A stretch of DNA of 64,000 nt from Sipunculus nudus (taxonomy: Eukaryota; Annelida; Sipuncula; Golfingiida; Sipunculidae): positions 51,970,917 to 52,034,916 of the forward strand of contig CM049319.1 of assembly GCA_026874595.1 (NCBI GenBank), given 5' to 3'. The position numbers were made by a program, and so were the translations under genes. Each line of letters opens with the position of its first letter. Position 1 is the first letter of the stretch. Positions 54,681-64,000 of the stretch are shown piece after piece. Under the pieces are notes generated by a model. The model searched no databases. It was not told the origin of the DNA and saw only the letters and a program-made list of their open reading frames with translations.

Positions 54681-55886
54681 ATGACTCGGACTTGCACTCC
54701 GACTCGGATGGTGTGGAATACCATATCTACGAAACTATTCCTTTAAAAGAAGCCTCTATAACATTTAAAATTAAGTACACATTGGCTGACATGATCACGA
54801 GATACCAACAGGGGCACGATTTCCTTTCCCAATTGTTAGGGAGAGGGGAAGAGGACTTCGACTTAATTTTCTATTAAGGTGTTTGACTGCTGGGCGTTGG
54901 AGGGGTACTCAAAACTGCGGAGTAAGATTTTTTTAATTCTTCAATCAAAATTTAAGCAATAATGAAGCAATTTGACAACGTTTATTGGCTGAGTACCGCA
55001 GTGTCGAGGAAACGGGGAAATCATAATTATTATATTATCAGTCATTTTGCTATTTTATTCATTTTGAAACATTGCATTTCATCGATACTAAAAGAAATTT
55101 GCGACATTTTGACACTTTTTGTTAACAACTTGTATTTTAGTTAACAAAAGTTGGGGGACATAACATGGTATAACACTGAACTCCATTGAGACCCCCCCCC
55201 CCCCCCCCCCCGCTCGGGCAGTCCATATTTATTTGCTTCCCCTAGTTTTAGGAAATGCCTTATGTGCCTGCCCGAACACAAATTCAGAAGGAACTGAAGA
55301 TACAAAATCGAAGTGTCACGCTTTCAAAATCTCCGCTTTCAATACGACGAGTCTGTTTTCTGTAGTTCTTTCCCCGGGGTATCCCGATCAAACATATGGC
55401 ACATCAGAATAGAATATTGATCAATTTTCCTTGAAGGCGTTTGCTGAAAACGTTCTCTGACTGATGGTATTAATTTCCGTGGCATTGGTACTTCCACACA
55501 GGCTAAACAAACTGGGTCAAAACAGCTGCGCATGCAAAAAGCGTCACCTTGGGGGTTCTAAAAAACGTGTCACGTGACCCTAGCGTGACGTACATTTATG
55601 TTTCCTTTGAAATGACTGTTTTCCCGTCACTGCTCCTTTCTGCACTGATCAAGTTACAACATGATCGTGCATTCTGAATTAAGGATATATGTACAGCTTT
55701 ATAGCACAGCTAAGCTTCCTTTTGATCCGCTAAGGTATATCAATTACCCAGCTAAGCCAAGGCTGGTCCGCGCACTCAGGAAGTATATACATTCACTATG
55801 ACTTCAGTCCTTATAAATACTAAATCAGTTCTTAGATGTTTCAACAAAGTTTCATGGATGTATATAATATATAATATATATGATAT
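54681..55886. other. Intergenic; C20 tract and weak minus-strand frame
   Basis: C20 at 55192-55211. A 64-codon minus-strand frame (55339-55533) includes FDPVCLACVEVPMPRKLIP and FDRDTPGKELQKTDSS. TCACGTGA (55571-55578) lies just upstream of it. No family was recognised and no splice structure is visible, so I do not call it a gene. Confidence 0.35.
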
Positions 55887-56667
55887 TGTTACACACAGGT
55901 GCCTTTTTTATTGTGTGCAGCAGTCTTACAGTGTCTGTGTAGCGCTATCATTGTCCGTTGCCATATGAGACGCGCGAGCTGGCCCGGCCCACGTGCGGGG
56001 TCTTACGTGTAAAAACACAGCGTTCTTTCTTCTAGTCTGTTCTTTGGCGCGCGTGTGTATTATGTATTGTTGGGTTCTTTGGGATTGTTCGTGAAATAGA
56101 AGTTTCTAGAATTTTCGGATGAAAAGTTATAAATAAGGGACTGTGTTTAGAGCCGAGAGGGAGGAGAGAGAGACAAATATTCCAGCGGAAACGGAAGAGT
56201 GTGAGTCAGTTTTTGACCTATTCGATAATTCCTGTAGTTTCAGGGATTCTACAAACACTATGCAGATTGAGTGGGACTGTCTGCAGTTTGCTTTCGGGGT
56301 TATTACAAGAGCTTTACTTTGGACTATTTGAACTGTTTACGACGATTATTGGTTTAAAAGGACTTGTTGTAGCTGTGACAATGGTGGAATCCGTTTACTG
56401 TACACTTTATTTATATACTTGTATTGATTTGCTGTTGTCCTGTTGTTATACTGTGTAATTGTATTGATTTAGTGTATTGTAATGTTAGGGTTGTTTTAAG
56501 AATAAATTATAATTATTTGTTAACAAAAAAAACACTGACTTCTTTATTCATTCCCTTTGACTTTTGACGCTGCCTAGTGTTACAGAATCTGATTTTTTTT
56601 TTTATCCCCATTACGAAATTTATGTTCGTCAGGACTACGTGATCTGTTGATATTAGGTTCCGTAACA
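55887..56667 (+). mobile_element. Solo LTR, second copy, 781 bp
   Basis: TGTTAC...GTAACA ends. It shares GCAGCAGTCTTACA, CATTGTCCGTTGC, AAAGTTATAAATAAGG (TATA), GTGTTTAGAGC and GAATAAATTATAATTATTTG (AATAAA) with the copy at 37.6 kb. Flanks are ATAT and ACAT, so any target duplication has decayed. A 13-bp minisatellite starts at its right end. Confidence 0.75.
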
Positions 56668-57145
56668 ACATAAAGCAAAGGAGGAACACAAAGCATTGTC
56701 AACATAATGCAGGAACACAAAGCAGCAAAATAAAGCAGGAACATAAAGCAGGGACATATGCAGGAACATAAAGCAGGAACACATAGCAAGAACATAATAA
56801 AGGAACATAATACAGGAACACAAAGCAGGAACATGAAGCAGGAACATGAAGCAGGAACATGAAGCAGGAACATAAAGCAGGAACATAAAGAAGGAACATA
56901 AAGCAGGAACATAAAGAAGGAACATAAAGAAGGAACAAAAGACAGGAACATAAAGCAGGGACATATGCAGGAACATAAAGCAGGAACACATAGCAAGAAC
57001 ATAATAAGGAACATAATACAGGAACACAAAGCAGGAACATGAAGCAGGAACATAAAGCAGGAACATAAAGAAGGAACACAAAACAGGAACACAAGACATG
57101 AACATAAAGCAGCAACCGAAAGCAGCAACAAAAAGCAAGAACATC
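56664..57145. repeat. 13-bp minisatellite (ATAAAGCAGGAAC), about 37 copies
   Basis: Variants of ATAAAGCAGGAAC run without interruption. A higher-order block with GGGACATATGCAGG recurs about 208 bp apart (56749, 56957). On the minus strand all three frames stay open for 150-205 codons (Cys/Phe/Leu-rich CSCFMFLLYVPAL periodicity), a consequence of 13 bp not being a multiple of three. Confidence 0.93.
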
Positions 57146-57757
57146 TGATGTTGGCAAGAAAACAACAATTAATGAAAGTTTGATATATCAAAATCATTAG
57201 AGAAAGGAAACTTCATTTAATAAAATCACACATAATGAGCTAGCATGGCATACATCTATATATATGATTTAATTGACGGTGGTCAGCACCTTTGTCACGG
57301 AACTCGTCTGTGGCCTAGCCTCGGGTATACACTTTTTGTTAGGGTCTCCAGCTGTCGTGAATGATGTAAAGTGTATCTTATTTATTCATAAATCCAGAGA
57401 TATATTAAACTATACATCGGAGGGGCTTTTGGAGCGTCACCTGATGGCAACTGTGATTTTGTACAAGACGCAGAGTAGTTTGTTACTCTTAATAGGGGCC
57501 TCTTGTAGCATCAGACATTATAAATACAAAATGTCTGGTTCTTCAGACAGCAGCAACACGTTATATGATTATATTAAGAAAAAAAAACGTTAAGCAGGGT
57601 TTGAAATATATAGCCTTTTTATTATTTATTGACAATTAATTTTAGGCATATTATTATTATTAAGTATTTCTATAACCTGTTCAACAAAATCTTCATCCGT
57701 CGTGGACATTGCCCGGTTCTGTTGTTGTGTTATATATTTATATTTAAATGTTAGCCA

Positions 57758-57758
<1 letters not shown>
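57146..57758. other. Intergenic, no gene recognised
   Basis: A 106-codon + strand frame (57273-57593) ends MSGSSDSSNTLYDYIKKKKR next to an A-run. It has no recognisable domain, and I do not call it a gene. Confidence 0.35.
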
Positions 57759-57800
<42 letters not shown>

Positions 57801-57842
57801 GGTGTGGGTGTGAGGGTGGGTGTGTGTGTGTGATGGTGGGTA
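57759..57842. repeat. (TA)n(TG)n microsatellite
   Basis: A long alternating TA run to about 57791 followed by TGTGTGTG/GGGTG variants to about 57842. Confidence 0.9.
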
Positions 57843-60800
57843 CATGGCACTACATGCGTGCGTGTATGTGAGGGTGGGTGCGTCCTTTGGTTGAAACTAA
57901 AGTGGTTTTCAAATCCAAATAATGAACGGGTAGGATAATGTTGTACATCTAATAAAAGATCGTTATAGTTAATCCCCCCCCCCCCCCCGAACCTGTTCCA
58001 GTTAGTAACCCTATTCGTATATTAGCCTGCAGCAACGAAGACTAAACCTAGTCGGTACCAGTAATGCAGAGAGCGAGGTCTGTACGGTCGTAATCCAGTT
58101 GGGTTGAACCTTGACCTGTTGGCATGGAGACATGAACACGTTTCATACTCATGTACTGTTGCCACATGTTTCATATCAAGCTTTTATTGCATCATGTGTC
58201 ATTTGAGGGGAAAATGGTCAGGGATCGAGGGTCTGTTTTGTCAGCAGACGAATGGCTGGGAGACGGGCTTCACAAATAATAGAAGGAACTAAGTTTGGTT
58301 TCATTTAGTTACTGAAGGGTATTTATATACAATATTCCCTGGAAGATAATCAAACTTCATTCGGGCGTTTGAAAAAAAAGCACCCCACCACCGCGAACCC
58401 CCTCCCCCACACCAGCTTATTTCTGAATCCGTCCCAGTCAAATTATATTTCTGCGGTAACAAAATCCTGCATATATCCACGTGTTTTTCGACTATAGTCG
58501 GAAATGAAAAGTATATTGTGCGGTTTTGTCTCCTCTGACATAAAGTGAAAATAACTCGGTGACAGGCTCCAAGAAGGTCTGCAGCGTTGTGAAATTTAGG
58601 GAGAATTGGTGGGTGTTTTACACTTTAAGAGTACATTTGACCGCTGACTTCTCCTTAAAATGCAAAAAGGAAATAACGTTTCGAAATAATGAAATTACTC
58701 ATAGCCGGGTTCAGCGAGTACCGATGAAGTACTGTTCATGTCTTGTGTTTAGTGTCTGGCAACAGGCAAAATTGTTAATACTGTGATAGGCGATAAATTA
58801 TCAGTTACGAACCCATGTTTACATTACATTTGTAATTGCATTACATAATGTTTACAATACATCCTAATTCGTTGAATTCGATATCGAATAATGTTATGTT
58901 GCATCAAACTCCACTTTCTGTTCACAATACACGAGTATTCATTCAGGTTTCTATCGGTGCCAGTGAAACACTTTCGTCAGGCGGTTTCGTACCCGTCTTC
59001 ACTGGTATATATACATACGTTTTTCGTATCCACAGGGTGTGAACATGCTTTGCATGTGAGCGTGTCAAATTCCGTTTTATATATAACCTGAAGATTTTTT
59101 TTTTTTACACGCATGCGCAACAATAGTGAACGCGGTAAGTGAATCGAATAGTTTATCGAATCTCATAATGAATACCTTACGCATATATCAAGGTGCATTA
59201 TGAACACGGAGTGTACCGATGATATTGAATTCGGCATTCTTGAAACCGTATTCGACACGCTTGTAGCGGAAAAGCGGCTTTAAGGGTGAATTATTGACTA
59301 TCGGCAGAAAATCATCGATAATCCAGAAAGCAGTCTGAAACCGCATGTATACCTCCGCCACAATACGGGGTCACCAGATCCAAAAAGGTTCCATGATCCT
59401 AGTCAAATTTTTGGTATGTGATGTACTTATGCAGTGTCATTGGTCGCCAACACGTGTCGATAGTTTGGCGCGGAAGAGCTTATTATCCTTACATTTTATT
59501 GAATGTCAAACGTATTCAGAAAACAAATCTATCGGATCGATGGTACCACCTCTATTTATCACTGCCATGGGATTTATTCTTTTCTTAACGTTCATTATAC
59601 ATAAAATATGGTATGTTGAGTATATGTACTAATATATTATATCGGTTACCTAGCTATTCACAAAGGCCATACGGTCTGTGAAATGTTCACAGGTGCATAT
59701 GCAAAATTACGCATCGCAATATCAGTTGTCAATGCATGGCCGACGGGTATTGAATTTGAAATCACAAAAGCAGGCCTAATTATCGCAGTCATGTATAAAA
59801 GTGTTTCACTTTGTTTAAGTAATATTACTAAAGTGTTTTCTTCTTTTATGAACCAGAACATTCATATATAATTAGCGTTTATGAAATAATTATAACGGAA
59901 ATATTTTGAAACTGTGGATCGCTTAAAATTTCGCGATATGTTTTTTTCAGTTTTTTTTCATGCCAAGGTTCTATATTCGCGATCTTACGATAGAGTTACA
60001 CAGAGTATATCTATTATAATAATAGTAATAAATTTGCGCGCAAATTTAAACTAAAAGGACATGAAGAAATGGAAATTCTTATTCTGTATTAGCAGATAAT
60101 ATACAAAATATCTGATATTATATACATATTATCAGTCCTTGATTGACGCTGACAAGATAAATTGTATGTTTTTTATATATAATGTCAGTCTTTCAATTTT
60201 TGTTCGTCACGCACATAAGATGTTAATGAGGCTTTTGGTGTAGAGGACTGCTCATCTGTTTAGATGGGGCGTATTATTAACGATATTTTATTTACGAGAT
60301 CAATTCCCTTTCATTTAATTCGCGATTTTGAAACCCTCGCGAACAAAAAGCCAGAACCCAAAACATTCGAAGTTACATCGTTTTATTTACCCTTGCGGAC
60401 CTTGTAATAGATCATAAAAAAAACATTTAAATCGAGTCAGCGTCTCTCGCTCAGGTCTCTAAATCTCTACACCTCTCTCATGCTAGTCTTTATCTCCTAT
60501 CATTCTTGTATGGAACCACGCTTGTTTTGTAAATATGAGCTGAAATTCTCAATAACCTGATCTGCTCTCTACATATACCCGGTCTATATATCGGTCAGTT
60601 TGGTCCAATGTTTGTATAAATAGCGTGTTCTCTGATAGATAGGTGACCTACATGCTATTTCTGGCCCCCTAAGTGCCCCCTCCGGCGGCTCTCACCAGAA
60701 GCGTGCAGGCCACTCTTCTCTTGTTATTACCATCAGCCCCTGCAGCCCTCAGTGGCATCTTAGCGTGTCTGCTTACACCTTTTCCAGTTCGTAGATAAAG

Positions 60801-63260
60801 CTCAGGCTATCTTGGAACATCCCTATCCGTGTAATATATCGCCATTAATCCGTTTAATCTTTGACGATAGCCAGCAGGTGGCACTCCCACCTGTTCTATC
60901 AATCAGCTCCGGTTGGTCATCGCCTAAGAGTTGTTTGGGGTACTTACGGTATGGTATCGTCTGAGATACTCGAGTTTTTCTGTCACAACTCTTGTCTACA
61001 TGCCCGCCCTTTCTTTTTTTATCTCTATTCACTTACTCGCCAGTTGGGATGATTCTCACTGTCAGCATATTTACATTAAAATAATACCGATTATTATTGT
61101 TAAAGGTGATAACAATTTTAATAGCTTGATCGTTTCAAGAATTTATTGGAAGTATATAGGGTCTTATATATTTTATAAGTATATATAAAATATATATATA
61201 AAGTACAAGTATAGATATTTATCTGATAACAAGTCATCGCATTCATAATTTTACAAAAGTTTAACAAAATTCAAAATCTGTCAAATTAATAAAACAACTC
61301 AAGTTACAAGTTATTTGGGTGTCCTCTGATATTACTAGTGTTAAAACTGATCGGCAACAAAATATGTATTTCTTATATAGATTTTAATAACTTTTTTATT
61401 TTTGCTAAAACTTTGTTCATGGCGCCGTAGGCCAGGGAGCAGTATGGCTAAAAACTATAATAAAAGAAGATAGAGGTACAGTGAACAATTCTGGAAGAAA
61501 GAATCACAGAACTTACTGACCACTGAGTCGAGAAAACGGGAAGATTAATTAAGAGCCTTATTAACAGGAACCACGAGTGTACTATATTCACAACAGCTGC
61601 AATGCCGAAACGGAGATATACGCCTGGCTTTTACTGCATTTGTCTTCTCCGTGGACAGGCTTCCCCTTGTCGGTCCAGGTCCGTTTTAAAGGGTTTTTCG
61701 GTCAAATGAGTGCGTCCAAATTGATGGGTGAATTCGGGTGGGGTGCAAGGAGGTTCGAGAGTCAAATGACTGAGTAAAAAGAAAAAAAAAGTAGCTGAGT
61801 GATTACTTGTCAAAAAAAAGTTTAGACAGTTTCAGCTGAAATCATCGCCTCCATAACAAATATGGGATGGAGAGTTTTCTTTGTTGTACATGTCTACTAA
61901 AATGAGTGTTTATATATCATTTGTGATGCATTTATAACCATTAGCGCGATGGCATATATTACACAAACAATCTTAACATGAGGGAATATTATATAACACA
62001 TATTAATTTAATACGCATGCAGATACATACATACATATTCTTAACAAAGGGGCATTTCGGATATAAAGGGAACATTCATGGACGCTTGTCTATATGAATA
62101 TATATGTGAAAAGTGCACTGAACAGATATAGATTCCTTATGGAGGGGTTTCACTTAACAGAACCATGCAAATAAACGTTTTAACTGGTTGCATGCATGCC
62201 GACTTAATTGTGTACCACTGGGATGGATTCCACAGTGACGTAAATACATCAGCATTGTAAGAAAGAGAGCTAGTATGTACTTGGCTCCGGGGGCCATCAG
62301 CAGACATACGGAATGATACCTAATTTTAAGCTCAATTTCAGGAGAACGTCCGAGCAGACAATGATCCAATCGATCTGCCCTGTGGGCCGAGATAATTACT
62401 GACCATGCAGCCAGCAGAAATTGATACCATCATCAGATATACCGAATCTCAATTTCCCAATAACTGTTATATTAAAGCTACCTTTTCGCCTACCTTTCAT
62501 GTAGAAGTTATCCGATTTCTGTGATTACTCTGCATATATAAAATACTGTAGGTAAGTCCTGTTAAGAAAGGTTTTTTAAAAGCATCTGCATGTGACGGAT
62601 GCAAGTAAGAGCCTGATTATCTACAAGCTGTTAGTAAATGCATATGTGCCAATGTTTACAAACAGAATAAACATGCACCCTATAAGGTATGTGGTTGCAA
62701 GGTCACTAGTTGCAAAACGCCCTTAACAAAACTTGATCGTGCTGCCAGGTGTCCGTATCGAATGTGTTTGGTTTATTTTTGCGGACCACGTACTCAACAC
62801 TATTAAAATACCACATTCAAAGTATATATATATTTAAACGTATTCATAATTTCCACTTCATTTCCCATTATTTCCCTTAAATTATCTCTCATGCAACCAG
62901 TGCCCATGGTATGCGTAAAGTTCTAACGGTTGAAGGTTGAAGAACATCAATATGTCTTTTTTAATACACAATTTTTTTTATATTATTTCTTGTTTATTGT
63001 GTTTGTCAAAGCAAGCCAGTCAAGCCAAATACTATCGTATGTGATAATTTTATTAGATATATATAAAGCAATAAACTATATCTTATCTTATCTTATAAAC
63101 CGTTTCGTCTAGGAGGGTAAAATTTGTTTTAAATTATGTCATTCACACGCACAATATATACAGAGGCAAGTTCGGTATACAGTTGCCAATTGCCTCTGTG
63201 TTTTAAGAAAAGATTACGAAAAGACTGAAACGTGAAATATACTGTCCCTTTAAACAAAGT
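57843..63260. other. Intergenic, no gene or repeat family recognised
   Basis: Contains C15 at 57974-57988. Otherwise it is AT-rich with short frames only (all under 100 codons, without recognisable domains). A hairpin CAGAGGCAA/TTGCCTCTG lies at 63161-63198. It could hold introns or non-coding exons of a neighbouring gene, which I cannot see from sequence. Confidence 0.45.
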
Positions 63261-63271
63261 AAAATTTAAAT

Positions 63272-63275
63272 AATC

Positions 63276-63307
<32 letters not shown>

Positions 63308-63466
63308 TAGTAAACAGTTAGTATATTTGATTAATACAATAGGTATAAGCTTATAATTTTAATAATAATAATTATTATTATTACATTGTCATTGCTTTTT
63401 TGTTCCTGTTTGTGTTATTATTATTATTATTATTATTATTATCATCATCATCATCATCATCATCAG
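63272..63466. repeat. (AAT)n ... (ATT)n(ATC)n inverted microsatellites
   Basis: (TAA)n at 63272-63307, a self-complementary AATAATAATAATTATTATTA at 63361-63380, and (TTA)n(TCA)n at 63415-63466. The first and last runs are complementary and could form a cruciform. Confidence 0.9.
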
Positions 63467-64000
63467 ATGAATAAGCCTGAAAGTTTTCAAACGTAATTCT
63501 TTATCTTAAAATACAATACTGAAAATATGCTCTTACTGACACCACTGACAGCCTTAAATGTCATTCACGTAATTATAATTTTATCTAATACTAAAATTAC
63601 TTAAAATAGTACAAAAAATAACTGATATTTTCTCCCTTCCTCTGTTACGTACAGCATTATATAAATCTACAACAGCTAGCCCAGTCATACGGCTATAAAC
63701 ATATATGTACACTGGTGTAGGTCTTCAAGTTTACCTCTTAATATTATCAATTCTGCTACCATATGCTGTTTCACTGGTTATCACTTATCAGGTCAAAATA
63801 AAAAAAATCGGGAAGCTGCTTTAAAAATAATTTTCTATAGCTTTATTGGAGGTGACGAAAACAATTATATCTTCTGATATCATTTTATTTTGTTATGTGT
63901 AAGGTATTCTTCATTTTGGTTATCAGAATTTGCGCCACTGTACCAAAGCAACTATATATAATTATATGTGACTGAAGTTTGTTTTGATAAAATCACAGAA
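63467..64000. other. Intergenic, no feature seen
   Basis: AT-rich sequence to the window end, without a recognisable gene or repeat. Confidence 0.5.

Noticed and set aside
56580-57197. Minus-strand 205-, 171- and 152-codon frames as membrane proteins
   Set aside because: All three frames are open because a 13-bp repeat lacks stops. The hydrophobic Cys/Phe pattern is periodic repeat translation.
57273-57593. 106-codon gene
   Set aside because: No recognisable domain; it ends in an A-run encoding Lys and has no supporting context.
59345-59632. Small membrane protein with a hydrophobic C-terminal segment
   Set aside because: The only evidence is a 95-codon frame with a short hydrophobic stretch in AT-rich DNA; no family, splice or promoter support.

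Overview
The window is animal (eukaryotic) DNA: AT-rich, with one intron-rich gene, GT-AG splice sites, and dense interspersed and tandem repeats. Repeat families built on GTCCGTCCGT-type segments, a long element with an internal tandem array like the bivalve 'pearl' or DINE elements, and tRNA-derived SINEs suggest a marine mollusc, probably a bivalve. That assignment is inference. No bacterial operons, rRNA genes, intact tRNA genes or CRISPR arrays were seen.

Positions 1-44,600 hold most of a K-Cl cotransporter gene (SLC12A4-7 / KCC family) on the + strand. I could place 23 coding exons (370-516 through 42116-42207). They join in frame, phase by phase, into 1028 codons plus a TGA stop. The N-terminal cytoplasmic region and the promoter lie upstream of the window. 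The encoded part starts just before transmembrane helix 1 and includes the 12-helix transporter, the four-cysteine glycosylated KCC loop, and the full C-terminal regulatory domain. It ends in a typical KCC tail. The mRNA probably ends near 44,600 (AATAAA at 44574).

The introns are shaped by duplication. The first visible exon is preceded by three degenerate copies of its 5' half, each with its own acceptor (1-340). The next large intron holds a ~1.6 kb, 22-bp minisatellite with a 501-bp higher-order repeat. Exon 5 ends inside the first unit of a 50-bp minisatellite, so its splice donor is copied several times. Other introns hold a Harbinger-like MITE, a long dispersed repeat with a nested pogo/Tigger-like element whose empty site can be read in another copy at 49.4 kb, a 1.7 kb element with five 280-bp units, hAT-like and pogo-like MITEs, SINEs, a foldback element, and a sense-oriented solo LTR.

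Positions 44,600-64,000 contain no gene I can name. They hold SINEs, an inverted copy of the intronic long repeat, a second copy of the 280-bp-type element, a 2.1 kb TIR element with a 5'-truncated LINE tail, a second solo LTR, a 13-bp minisatellite that creates long false ORFs, microsatellites and C-homopolymers. A few short ORFs there are noted but not claimed as genes. I see no convincing new multi-gene system. The most unusual features are the splice-site and exon duplications in the KCC gene and the shared palindrome across its repeat families.
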